Origin: Phoronis australis
Lineage: Eukaryota > Phoronida > Phoronidae
Assembly (NCBI GenBank): GCA_002633005.1
Contig: NMRA01000090.1
Span: 1-64,000, forward strand
Reading direction: 5' to 3'
DNA: 64,000 nucleotides
Shown: positions 36,901-44,612 of the stretch, in pieces
Position numbering within the stretch: position 1 is the first letter of the stretch
Layout of the letters: the number at the start of each line of letters is the position of its first letter
Made by a program: the position numbers and the translations under genes
The notes under the pieces: generated by a model
The model's database searches: none
Told to the model about the DNA's origin: nothing
The model's input: only the letters and a program-made list of their open reading frames with translations

Positions 36901-37015
36901 CAAAAGGATATTTAGCAAAGGGTGAATCAATCTTGGTGGTCCTCGCATTCTTCTGCTCTTTCATCAGTCGTCGTAAGTCATCTTTGCTCACTTGCTTTCT
37001 TCTGCTGAGTGACAT
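15820..37015 (-). CDS. ZNF830: ZNF830 (CCDC16/OMCG1) orthologue, eight coding exons, intact
   Basis: Coding exons on the minus strand in gene order: 37015-36912, 32935-32836, 31050-30939, 25107-24961, 23899-23775, 22804-22727, 19722-19646, 15976-15820. Phases agree at every junction and total 900 nt (299 aa plus stop). The N-terminus has the family helix DDLRRLMKEQ and DSPFAKYNTLGQ, followed by a U1-type C2H2 zinc finger (C-x2-C-x12-H-x5-H, exon 2). The middle is an acidic linker with YSSSEDEE and two FFD motifs (DFFDSG and LPEGFFDDP). The C-terminus is charged, probably coiled-coil (DEWELFQKEMKEQ ... IEEIDEQL), and ends LLDWRSKASLK. The vertebrate protein is nuclear, associates with spliceosomal/XAB2 complexes and is needed for genome stability and early embryo viability. 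It is about 370 aa in human, so the linker here is shorter. Introns are swollen by transposons, but no exon is damaged. The name rests on motif order recalled from the family, not on a search. Confidence 0.93.
16443..16515 (-). repeat. tRNA-derived (SINE-type) fragment
   Basis: On the minus strand TGGCTCAGTGGTTAGAGC matches a pol III A box and GGATTCAAATCC a B box, at tRNA-like spacing. No cloverleaf with proper acceptor pairing is evident, so it is read as a SINE head or pseudo-tRNA. Confidence 0.6.
16650..17300 (-). pseudogene. degenerate mariner-like transposase
   Basis: In order on the minus strand: a helix-turn-helix-like stretch (LREVACDLQVIKNQSVLRIA), the first catalytic Asp in MIFIDEKKFT, the second in YMFQQDRSPSRTSK, and the terminal block PPLSPDCNLMNYAIWDFLK. 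Counting from the second Asp, the third catalytic position is 38 residues on (DD37D spacing), but it is Asn (MNY) where Asp is expected. Reading frames are broken between the blocks, so the enzyme is dead. Confidence 0.8.
17630..19241 (+). mobile_element. P-like transposon copy 1 (THAP-bearing, non-autonomous)
   Basis: Bounded by imperfect inverted ends, TTAAATGAGAATGTCACCC and GGGTGGCATTTTCCTTTAA. It is homologous end to end with the copy at 54345-56028 and with the reversed partial copy at 52288-53694. It encodes a broken THAP zinc-finger domain near the left end. THAP domains head the transposases of P elements, hence the assignment. No clear 8-bp target duplication could be found. It is inserted in the mariner-like element. 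Confidence 0.75.
17800..18109 (+). pseudogene. broken THAP domain reading frame
   Basis: The first part starts at 17800 (MLWCIVPTCANNEAVRKAG) and supplies the C-x4-C pair. It stops at 17884-17886. Downstream, in another frame, come KWLAAVKNEKYVVNSKYEAV and HLRICDRHFVASDF with the C-x2-H pair and following F of the C2CH THAP finger. The central FxxxPR block, readable in the 52-53 kb copy, is scrambled here. No catalytic domain follows, so it is a non-autonomous remnant. Confidence 0.7.
19646..19722 (-). CDS. ZNF830: ZNF830 exon 7
   Basis: 77 nt between TATGGACAG and CT|GTAAGT. It encodes VSEQIIADEDEVNTEERRIE followed by EIDEQ, and ends in phase 2. Confidence 0.9.
21216..21229 (+). promoter_or_regulatory. 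CTCF-like core motif
   Basis: CCACTAGATGGCGC, a full match to the CCASYAGRKGGCRS core recognised by bilaterian CTCF. Binding is inferred from the motif alone. Confidence 0.55.
21952..21965 (+). promoter_or_regulatory. CTCF-like core motif
   Basis: CCACTAGGGGGCAA, one mismatch at the last position of the core. Confidence 0.5.
22136..22726. other. intron 6 remainder, no feature seen
   Basis: AT-rich intronic sequence between the Helitron-like element and exon 6, with no recognised repeat or gene. Confidence 0.5.
22727..22804 (-). CDS. ZNF830: ZNF830 exon 6 (coiled coil)
   Basis: 78 nt, 26 codons, between TTTTACAG and AAC|GTAAGA. It encodes ARNIEYRDKMEDEWELFQKE, matching the conserved D-E-W-x-x-F-Q segment of the family. 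Confidence 0.9.
23775..23899 (-). CDS. ZNF830: ZNF830 exon 5 (paired FFD motifs)
   Basis: 125 nt between CTCTATAG and GCCAAG|GTGAGG. It encodes DFFDSGVIPEKL and LPEGFFDDPKQDAK, the best-conserved block of the family after the finger. Confidence 0.92.
24961..25107 (-). CDS. ZNF830: ZNF830 exon 4 (acidic linker)
   Basis: 147 nt between CACTATAG and CCACCAG|GTGAGC. It encodes LGLAEYSSSEDEEDKG and a Ser/Thr-rich stretch, and enters and leaves in phase 1. Confidence 0.88.
25265..25415 (+). repeat. single arm of a palindromic repeat family
   Basis: GATTAAAACATCAAAGTCAC, then ACCTTTTGCGCATAGA and the upstream CAGTGACCACC...CTCTAG match the arms of the foldback element at 48070-48610. Only one arm is present, just upstream of exon 4 in intron 3. 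Confidence 0.65.
26891..26904 (+). promoter_or_regulatory. CTCF-like core motif
   Basis: CCACTAGGAGGCGC, close to the CTCF core. It belongs to the monomer variant whose box is followed by CACAGTAG. Confidence 0.5.
26988..27001 (+). promoter_or_regulatory. CTCF-like core motif
   Basis: CCACTAGGTGGCAC, a full match to the CCASYAGRKGGCRS core. Confidence 0.55.
27133..27146 (+). promoter_or_regulatory. CTCF-like core motif
   Basis: CCACCAGGGGGTAC, preceded by TTG, one mismatch in the GGC block. Confidence 0.45.
28611..28624 (+). promoter_or_regulatory. CTCF-like core motif
   Basis: CCACTAGGGGGCAT, one mismatch at the last base. Confidence 0.5.
29146..29359. mobile_element. foldback MITE copy 1, TSD AGTCT
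   Basis: The ends are CAAGGTACCTAAACTACA and its inverse, and the arms are near-palindromic throughout. It is flanked by perfect 5-bp duplications AGTCT (29141-29145 and 29360-29364). At 214 bp it is an internally deleted form of the 407-420-bp copies. Confidence 0.88.
29592..29605 (+). promoter_or_regulatory. CTCF-like core motif
   Basis: CCACTAGGTGGCAC, a full match to the core, in the degenerate third cluster between two foldback insertions. Confidence 0.5.
29822..30241. mobile_element. foldback MITE copy 2, TSD AATCA
   Basis: The same CAAGGTACC...GGTACCTTG ends, with arms of about 190 bp made of degenerate ACGGACTCACAAACACGGG units. The short loop contains TCAGCTGACATCTTCATTTT. Perfect 5-bp duplications AATCA lie at 29817-29821 and 30242-30246. 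Confidence 0.9.
30939..31050 (-). CDS. ZNF830: ZNF830 exon 3
   Basis: 112 nt between the acceptor TTTTTACAG and the donor G|GTGAGA. It encodes the basic linker KVDILKSNPRNPQ...IKRKSE, a possible nuclear localisation signal. Confidence 0.88.
32836..32935 (-). CDS. ZNF830: ZNF830 exon 2 (zinc finger)
   Basis: 100 nt. Its first G completes the Lys codon, and the exon then encodes YNTLGQLYCSVCSTQVKSD and the two finger histidines (AHIQGRTHK). It ends phase 0 at CAG|GTGTTT. Confidence 0.92.
33190..33790 (-). pseudogene. Penelope-like element 3' fragment with GIY-YIG endonuclease, 5'-truncated
   Basis: On the minus strand one frame (33783-33376) reads LPYVERLSEQ...GTLRQKLAHHKDKQ and then a GIY-YIG nuclease domain: VVYRVQYAECPDTYVGETQ, SLKALLSQH, DLDYVLILDKEKNWFERGVK. 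This order is typical of the C-terminus of Penelope-like retroelements. The Arg normally expected in the xLxxRLSxH helix appears as Leu (KALLSQH), while the distal Glu (WFERG) remains. The fragment starts abruptly near 33790, head to head with the plus-strand copy, and its 3' tail matches 36640-36845 inverted. Confidence 0.8.
33838..36845 (+). mobile_element. Penelope-like retroelement, degenerate, split by a TIR insertion
   Basis: Plus-strand remnants in PLE order: LDLLSDHTANTKLNY and FPKIHKVEPMPVWPIVSS (RT thumb-proximal block and RT motif 1), LAKFVADIVSLLV and QDFVEKVRDIVLEED (to 34277), then after the insertion TSCDVCSL, GAPLGSPVSPIVVNLKFE, IDDTFVI (the catalytic DD), DQYLN...HKLGFIRTIYCHVDRL, RCGYPQWVFNKATRKNP, LPYVERLSEQ and a GIY-YIG remnant with its centre deleted (YDPAVFTHC...NVLILDMEKHWFERGVK). 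Frameshifts separate nearly every block, so the element is inactive. It lies in the U12 intron of ZNF830. Confidence 0.85.
34278..35618. mobile_element. 1.34-kb TIR element in the Penelope RT, TSD CCAGG
   Basis: Starts GCCCGGTCTCCAATCTCCG and ends with its inverse, flanked by CCAGG at 34273-34277 and 35619-35623. Subterminal regions are packed with TACTCGA/GAGTA-type repeats on both sides. Removing it restores the RT frame (EEDQ|VFTSCD). No transposase is recognised. A shorter TSD inside CCAGG cannot be excluded. Confidence 0.8.
36912..37015 (-). CDS. ZNF830: ZNF830 exon 1 (start codon)
   Basis: 34 codons plus two bases. ATG is at 37015 and the exon encodes VSKDDLRRLMKEQ...SPFAK. It ends in phase 2 before ATATCCTTTT, a U12-type donor. 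An AG at the end of TTTTTGGCTTGACAG about 40 nt upstream of the ATG could be a 3' splice site of a 5'-UTR exon. Confidence 0.9.
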
Positions 37016-37499
37016 TATTCCCTCAGCAGTGATCTCAGACCTGTCTTAAAACCTGTCAAGCCAAAAATACATTTTTAATAGTAGAAATACTTTGAAAGTA
37101 ATGAAACACAAAACACAAACTTCAGCTCTTTTTCCAAAATCATGGACTAAACCTTGAGCGAGGGCAATATCCCTGATAACTCCTTAACAAAATTTTGAAA
37201 TTTGTCATGACAAAAAAGTGCGGAACAGAAAAACCGGGTGGTAACAGCCAGGAGAAATTGACATCAACTGAGTAATGAAAAATTTGTTTGTATGCCCAGA
37301 GAACCCCACAATAATATGAACTTTTCTTTGAGTATGAAGTGGCGTTACTTAGCTGCACTTGGTACTGAAATATCTGTTCTTCCACCTAGAGCAGTGTTTA
37401 CTCAGTGTGCCTAGGAAACTGAGCTAAACAAGCATCTTACATTCTCCATTAAAACCAAAACTAAGCTGGTTATGTTAAGCAACAATTTGATGGGTCAAA

Positions 37500-37935
37500 A
37501 ATGGTCATCTTCAGAGTAAGATAAATAAGTTTGACATAGGAAAATTCATTTTTTCCATCCAAAAAGCGTTAAATACCAAAAGAAATTTTTGACACCTGTC
37601 TTTTTTGATGTCTTCTTTAGTGCATACTAGGTGGCGCTGTACACCGGATGTTGCATGTTGCGCGCCGAGTTTATATCTGCCCTCGTCACAGTTCATGGGT
37701 GACCTCTAGATCCACATCAGAAAAGAGAGGTCACCCATGAAGGCGAATATAAACTCAACATACAACAACATCCTGTGCACAGCACACCTAATATGCAATA
37801 AAGAAGACATCAGGAAAGGCAGATGTTGAAAATTTCAACACTTGAAAATTTCTGCAGGCTTTTAACGCTTTTGGAATGAAAAAGTGATTTTCCCTGAGTC
37901 AATTGTTATTCAGTATCCTGATGAAACTGTTTGAA
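37500..37935. mobile_element. palindromic foldback element
   Basis: Two arms of about 200 bp meet near 37705-37735 (GGTGACCTCTAGATCC...AGAGAGGTCACC). They pair along their length, e.g. GATGTCTTCTTTAGTGCATA versus GATGTCTTCTTTATTGCATA inverted, and AAAAGCGTTAAA in both. It lies about 490 bp upstream of the ZNF830 start codon. The left arm carries ATACTAGGTGGCGC at 37624-37637. Target duplications were not found. Confidence 0.75.
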
Positions 37936-38948
37936 GTTAAAATAAGATTGAAGCCAAAAGCAACACCTACTGTTACGTGGTCAAGCGTTATTTAATGAGC
38001 GAAGAAATGTCTGTAAAGAGACAAGCAAGCAGTTAATACTTGTATTGCTTGACTAGGAGCCATAAGCGACATCTATGGGATAATACGTGGCAAAATCACT
38101 GAACACCTACAACCACGGTTTAAGCATAAAAAATAAGAAGTGAAAACTTGTGATAATTTCATGATACTATTTTGACTAAAGCAAAATGAAATCAAAATAT
38201 TCAACTATGCTATTGCCCGAAGTGGGATGTCCCAAGGTACGAGTCATATTACTTAAACAGTGCTCATTCTACCTTTAGTTTGCACTCAATAGTTTTTGGT
38301 GATTTTGGGCTTCAAACACCAGTCAGATCCAACAGTCTGCTCCACAGGATTTACAAAACCTTAAAATATGAGCAATCAACAGTATGATGGGCCAAAAACT
38401 TCAAAAACCTTGCACTCGACACTGTCACTGACTAGTATTACTGAGTAGTATTGAGACTGACTCCAAAGTCAAATTTTCCACCTTTTACGACTACTGGAAG
38501 TGCAACCGGCTAATTGAAAAAAAGCAAAAAATATCTCTATTCAGCAGTTTTCACACCAAGGCAAACACTGTAAAACCGGTCCATTATTCAGTGAATGAAA
38601 TTGGTTCTCAAAATCGGGGATCGCTATCCTACCCAGATAGCATGCTGTCGGTGGTCCAACGTCGGTCCGACGACTCACGTTACGTCGGGCCAACGTTGGT
38701 GTCTGACGTCGGACCAACGTGATTTTGTCCATCGGATGAACGTTGTAACAACATCGTAAGAACGTCGCAGTCGGGCCGCCGATGACCCGACGTTGGTCCG
38801 ACTGCCGACTAATAACCGACGACGGTATGACCTGGGCCCGACGGCGGAAATACGACCCTTTACCGACGTCGCGCCAATTCAATTCCGACCACTTATCAAC
38901 GTCCGGCCACCCTGCAAGCGATTGGTTACCGACGTCGAACCAACATAG

Positions 38949-39080
38949 AGGCGGCTGTTCGCCAACGTTGCACCAACTAAGAGGCAACTGTTTGCCAACG
39001 TCGCACCGACTTAGAGGCGACCGTTTGCCAACGTCGCACCAACTTAGAGGCGAACGTTTGCCAACGTCGCACCAACCTTC
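38949..39080 (+). repeat. 33-bp tandem repeat
   Basis: About four units of GAGGCGAACGTTTGCCAACG followed by TCGCACCAACTTA. As 33 bp is 11 codons, one frame shows the repeat HQLRGDRLPTS. Part of the left subterminal block of the large TIR element. Confidence 0.85.
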
Positions 39081-39232
39081 AACTTTGCAGCCACCTGGTT
39101 TTCCCGCTTGCTCCCATACAGGACATACATGTACTGATTTAACGATTAAATCAGTATGTCATCTATGGGAGCAATCGGAAAACGCACGTGGTTAAAAAGT
39201 CGAAGGTAGGTTCCACGTTGGTAAACAGTCGA
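39045..39232. repeat. long stem-loop (arms about 90 nt)
   Basis: Inverted arms centred near 39143 (GATTTAA-CG-ATTAAATC) pair TTGCTCCCATA with TATGGGAGCAA, then TTTTCC with GGAAAA, AACCTTCAACTTT with AAAGTCGAAGGTAGGTT, and on into the 33-bp repeats (CCAACGTCG...ACGTTGG). It is imperfect but continuous. Confidence 0.7.
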
Positions 39233-39608
39233 GAACATGTTAAGAACAGTCAGGGCCACCCATCCAACTGGTGGCGACAACAATGCTCCGATTGTACATC
39301 AGGATATGCACAGCATGCAGTATGTCATTAAAGGCATTCCTGTGTTCTTTAAGCATTTTATTAAAGCATATCAATACCAGAAACGATGAATACCAAAAAT
39401 GGTAAATGATGAAGTAAATCATAAAAATAAACTATTTACACAGTAGATAACTTTCAAAGATGCAAATATCTCATTATGACCTTGAATATGTAAATTTGTG
39501 GCAAGCCTCGCCTTATAGTGACTTTCATGAAAACTGTGCTAACATTATAATTACACTGTAGGAGAAACAAACACTTCACCCATAAAGCTTAAGACTTAAT
39601 AAATACTA

Positions 39609-39834
39609 TGCGCGCACCCGGGGGGGGGGGCTCGGGGGCTCAAACGACCCCCTTTCCGTTTCATAGGGTGGGCAAAAATGTCAGCCATGTAGAAACAACA
39701 ATATCGAAAAAAGTAGAAAACAAAAGTCCACTAAAAAGGCAGGAATAACCAAAATTCCAGGAAAGCAAAATTCATAGCTCTGAACGTACCCCTGAATCAA
39801 ATTCGAGCCCCCCATTTTGGCTGGGTGCGCGCAT
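39609..39834. mobile_element. hAT-like MITE, 8-bp TSD
   Basis: Ends TGCGCGCACCC and GGGTGCGCGCAT, 226 bp, with a G-run after the left end. It is flanked by AAATACTA (39601-39608) and GAATACTA (39835-39842), an 8-bp duplication with one mismatch, as made by hAT transposases. Nested in the 8.3-kb element. Confidence 0.7.
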
Positions 39835-40574
39835 GAATACTAGACTAAAAAAATAATGCTCATTACAAAGCCTGAGTTTACATATCAAATACTCAAAACT
39901 ACGTTTGGAACAAAAAATAAAATTGATCATTGTTCCATAAGGGTAGTAGTTGGCAAAGTGAGCTTTCCAGTAATTAAGGTTTCATTGCAGGACATCAAGT
40001 AGAGAAATACGAGCAAATCAACAAACTTACTGTAATTATGACTACAAGAATTATGAGTATGCCAAACATTTGGTAAAATACAACACAAACATTTTCAAGG
40101 ATACTTAAACAGGGATCCATGGGTCACTATGAAAAACACAGGACATGAGATGTAAATCAATAAACTAAGATACAATTATGTGCCTAAATGAACATCGAAC
40201 TGGCAAATAATTAACCCTAAACATTTCAGTGAAAAGCTGAATGTTAATCAAGCTATGGAATATAGAGCACTGGAATTTAAAGCAATTTTAACATTTACTG
40301 TAACAATGCATTTCTTTCAACTGTCTAAGAATTTAACGTAAGTTGAAGAAGATGTCTCTCCACAGAGTCTTCATAAGAACTCAGGCCCAAGCAGTATAAA
40401 CTTTTAAAAAGACTTAACAGAATGTTAAATTTGACCAGATTGAAACATATCAATACGAAATTAAGATGCCATCTGCAAGTTAAATAAAATACAAAATATT
40501 TTTAATCAGGCATAAAGAAGTACTCCTATTTAAACCTTTATACAAGAAGGCCCAAGTTAATATGCACTGCAGAA

Positions 40575-40639
40575 TCAATCTGTATCTTGATCGTCACTAC
40601 CAAGTTCTTGGACATAATCTGAAACATGCACAGCTTTCC
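40575..40639 (-). pseudogene. candidate terminal exon (unrecognised gene)
   Basis: After a good acceptor (CAATTTGCAG) the minus strand encodes (G)KAVHVSDYVQELGSDDQD then TD and stop. Its phase matches a donor at 41205 (KYATG|GTAAGT). It is inside the 8.3-kb TIR element, so it more likely belongs to that element than to a host gene. Confidence 0.35.
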
Positions 40640-41276
40640 CTGCAAATTGCAAAAATACATGAAAGTAAGTTTTAAATTCACTACAAAGCAAATTCATGAA
40701 AAACATATCTTTAGGTATTTGGTTTCATATTCAGAACGTTTAATTTTAGGTTTAGCTTGTATGAAAAGCTAAACTCTATATTAAGGAACATTACTATAAA
40801 AGTTGAAAAAATCAGTTTTGTTCACAATGCTAGAAAGACTAGGTGTTTAAAAGATTTGCCAATTCATCAATTTTGAAAACTATAACATTGTTGTTTACCT
40901 GTTTGTTGCCTCCTATCTTCTGTCACCGTCTCTGTCGCCAGCATACTTCAGCTCAGCACTTCAGCCATCATTTCAATTGATCTTCAGTTTCTGCCACCTT
41001 TAACTTGCATCTTTAAATTTCAAACAAAAGTGTCCTATTATATGTAGTTACTAAAAAAATGACGTCATTAAAAAGTACAACTGACGAAGCTAAGCATTAC
41101 AGAGTTTATTGTTCAACTTTTTCACAGCTATAATTACAGAGGTTGAAACATTTTCACATTTTACAACAATGAGGAAACTATTGAGGAGCAGGAAATTTAC
41201 TTACCAGTAGCATATTTAATTTCTGCATGGTTCAAGACCCAGTCCACCTCAGGCTATCTCTTCTGTTCTGCCACCT

Positions 41277-41402
41277 TTAAAAGTTACTTCGCTTTCCAAG
41301 AGTTGAGGGTGGCAGTTTGCAATCATCTCCCTTCGCACAAACCCAACACTTGGGAACTACTTCTACACTGCCCTCATCAGTGAAATACACATCAGCATAC
41401 AT
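41277..41402 (-). pseudogene. candidate first exon of a DUF4806-like protein
   Basis: The minus-strand ATG at 41402 gives MYADVYFTDEGSVEVVPKCW followed by VCAKGDDCKLPP. The order (M-aliphatic-F-x-D/E...VEVVP-x-x-W...C-x-x-PP) resembles the N-terminus of animal DUF4806-type proteins. The frame stops after 41 residues, or could splice at GAA|GTAACT. No complete gene could be assembled. Confidence 0.35.
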
Positions 41403-42392
41403 TCTGAAACACAATGAGTACCAATCAATAACATGTTAAAATAGTCATAAGCACGTCTTTTCATTGTTCTTCCACGAGCAAGTCGAATTACTATGGCTCT
41501 CCTTGGCCTGGGAATGCAATATTGATAAATCCTGTATCACCCTTGTAAGCGTTACAAGCTTATAAATGTCAGCGAAAAAGATAAATAAACTATATATTTG
41601 TTTAGGATTGCGGTTTTAATGTGTTATGAAAATCAAATTTGCCTTTTAATTTCATTTTAATGAAGTTGTTTATTAAAACTAGTCTCTGATTCTGGATATA
41701 TTGAGTTATCGTTGTATTATTACTTGTCTGAATAAAGATGATATGAGAAAAAGTCAGCAACAATAACAGAGACTCCACAAACTGTGTTGACTTGTCACTG
41801 CACAGAGTTTACTTGTGAAAAGTTTGAAAACCTATGCAGTAAGTTTGAAGTGCAATGTAACAAGAGATTAGTAATTTCTCAACCAAACTAAAACATTTTG
41901 AATTTTTGGAACCAGGTCAATACACATTCCAATGCTTACAATAACTTCCCACAGTATTTACAGGAGCTTTCGAACATATACATGAATTATATAACTCCAG
42001 TCGAGTTTCAACTTTCAGCTGTGGAGAACACTGACTGGACTTGTCATGCGAAGATCTGTGAGCTAACAACTTCATTGCAACTTTCTTCTTTTCCATTTTC
42101 GCATGCTTTGAAGTTTAAATTTATTCAATCAAGTAAATTCCAGAGTTCTATAAAATTTTACAACTTCTGTCCTAAAAGACTGACTCGGTTTCTCTGATAC
42201 CAATCTCACTGTTTTGACCATATTCTGCGTATAGACTGAGCATGTCAATCAGTCAGTAAGATATTTTGCATAGGAGGTTCTCTTCGAATATGTTGTGTAA
42301 TAACTAATTGCCACAGCATGACAAAAATACACTATCAACGGCGACCAAGTTTGACTTATCATTCAAACCAAAGACCTGATCTCTATACAATG

Positions 42393-44612
42393 CAGTGTTC
42401 TCCACGACCACTTTTAACGTGTCGCAGCGTCCTGTTTGGCCGAGCGCGCGTCCTGTTTAAATGTCCCGCGTCCTGTTTAAAAATCCCGCGACCAGTTTAA
42501 AAATATAGGATTTACTTTGTAAAAAAGGCGTCGTCGTCGTTAATAAGTTCTTCACTGGTTCAAATTACGCTTGACAGCAACTGACCATAGCCCATTGAAA
42601 CTGAATAAAGGCGAAGCCTAAAGAAGTTGGTGGTCCTTTGTGGACAGCCTAGTCACCGGACTCACTCAAGCGGCAGACCGAGCCACAAGTCTATTTATGA
42701 TGTAACGCGGCGTGCAAATAATCTCTCAATTATCTTTTCACTTCATCCCCAACAACTAGTCAATTTAAACAAAGGCCCAGTGCTACCTATAGGCCTAATC
42801 CACTAACTGCTCACTGGAGGTGCAGTCAGGCACGAAAGTCGCTGATCGTTGCGTTAGGCCTTTTCGCTTTTGCAGTCACCTTTTTGTGTTCGGCGGAGAA
42901 CTAATCATATTACCCATTGAAAATAAAATAATTAAGGCTAGGTGGTTAGTTCTGCGAAGTATGTGTTGTCAGCAAAGACACTGTTGCGCAGCAGTTTATG
43001 CAATGGCCGTCCTCTGGGAGGCCAGAATTTTGGTTTTCGTAGCACATTTTTCAATATTCCGTGTGCCCCACGACAGACTTTACCGATGCCAGTCTCAAAA
43101 GTATTTGCATGAAACTGCCTTTGATGGTTCTCATTGGTTGTTGTTTGTGTATTTCTCATTTAGATGAATATTATTGGTTACTTTTTGTGCCATCGGCCCA
43201 TTGAGATTGACCGAGTTCATCTCGTTGCCTTATAAGGAGTTTCGTTGGCAGCATGAACATTATGTTTGTGGCGCATACTCCCTCTAAAAATCCGCCGAGC
43301 CGTTCGCAAACTCAACTTCGATAGTGGCTGTGACGTTTGCGGTTTTGGGGGAGTATTCCGAGATTTGGGACAGCGGGTGACGTCACTGAGTAAAGTTCAA
43401 AGTATATGTGTTTCGCGTTGAGAAATTGCAGCCAAAATCACGTGCTCTCATTGAAATCAAGCGGTAACATCTCGCGTAATCTCGCAGAGTTTTGTTTATC
43501 TAGCGCGGTCCTTACGTTAGTGAATTCTATCCTGGCTTCCGTAACCAATTGACATGCGCATTCTACATACTAAGAAGTGTCGTCTGCCGCGCGAAAGCGA
43601 CGCACCGCTAAACCTAAGGATTATTTTAAAACCGAGAGATGTTTCAGATACTGACGTTGACTCAGATGCAGATACGACAGATAATCCAGGGCCGGATGGT
43701 GGTGATATTGCCGGGCTCGGTCAACGAATCGAAGATATCCGTGTCATAAACGGTGAACCAAATTTTTGCCGACAACGTCAGACATCGGCAATACAAATGA
43801 ATATATCGCTCTAACATGAGAATAGATGGTTTTCATCTGGAAGAATGAGTTTGTGACAATACAGAAAATTATGGGAATTCCATAGTTGCAAGCGTTTGAT
43901 AATTCAGTTGATATCTTTTTAGAAGTATTGGTTGTCATCAACAGGCCTGACAGTGACACTCCCGTCCAAGTAGGCCTAGATGGAAAACGCAAGTGAATTG
44001 TTTTGTTTACCCAACCTAATTTGCATTCAAGGGGGACTCGCGTATTGTGCAGTTTTTATAAGAGTTCTGGTAGTGCAGAAGTGCAATATGCTGTACCAGC
44101 TTCAGAACGTCGAATTCAGACTGTAAGAATGTGCAAGATATTACACGTACAGACTGAGAGAAAATGTAAACTCTGCTATCAAGACACAAAAATGTGACTG
44201 TCTTAACAAAGACACTTCACTTGGACTGTCTTCGTCTTAGGAAAAGTTTTACTTCTGTGTTAGACTTTTTGTACTTAGTTGACATTGACATCATTATTGA
44301 ATAGCCTAAAACATTTCCCCATACTGAATCAAACACTGTGTAGACTTCCATTTCAAAGTCATTGATTAGGCAAATGGGTTACGACATACGTGATATGTTT
44401 GTAAATAAGTCCAACTTCTAAAAATAAAAAGTTGAATACACGCAGTTATTTGTTTGCACTACTGTGCATTACTATTAAAATGAGTGGGTAAAAATAAGGT
44501 GCACAAAAAACTGCACACTAGCTTACGGAGAACGTTGACCGCCGCACGGTTCCGGCACGTTACAGTTTTTACGCGTGCGACCTGTTTAGATTTTCAGATG
44601 TGGAGAACACTG
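42393..44612. mobile_element. 2.2-kb TIR element, ends CAGTGTTCTCCA, TSD CAATG
   Basis: Perfect 12-bp ends CAGTGTTCTCCA and TGGAGAACACTG are flanked by CAATG at 42388-42392 and 44613-44617. Next to the ends are GTCCTGTTTAAA-type subterminal repeats (left) and GCGACCTGTTTAGA (right). It contains two short plus-strand reading frames at 43554-43814 and 44003-44197. It is nested in the 8.3-kb element. Confidence 0.8.
43554..43814 (+). pseudogene. short acidic reading frame inside the 2.2-kb TIR element
   Basis: 86 codons from ATG at 43554: a basic start (MRILHTKKCRLPRESD) then an Asp-rich tract (DVSDTDVDSDADTTDNPGPD). A second fragment at 44003-44197 ends ERKCKLCYQDTKM, which recalls the start of the C-terminal Cys-rich motif of piggyBac-type transposases. 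Neither is sufficient for a family call. The 5-bp TSD does not fit piggyBac (TTAA). Confidence 0.3.

Larger units (their letters stand above)
32936..36911 (-). other. U12-type (minor spliceosome) intron 1 of ZNF830
   Basis: The donor is ATATCCTTTT, the exact U12 AT-class consensus. The branch site is TCCTTAAC near 32946-32953, followed about 10 nt later by the junction. The reading frame (FAK|YNTLGQ) requires exon 2 to begin at GTACAAC, so the intron would end in AT, not AC. U12 introns tolerate non-canonical 3' ends. The intron is 3,976 nt long and holds the Penelope-like pair and a 1.3-kb TIR insertion. Confidence 0.82.

Noticed and set aside
38949-39080. 33-bp direct repeats as a CRISPR array
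   Set aside because: The units are contiguous with no spacers, the DNA is eukaryotic, and the repeat sits in a transposon end.
42021-42035. Extra TIR (TGTGGAGAACACTGA) as the end of another copy of the 2.2-kb element
   Set aside because: It matches the end sequence, but I find no partner end, subterminal repeats or TSD. It may be chance or a solo end.
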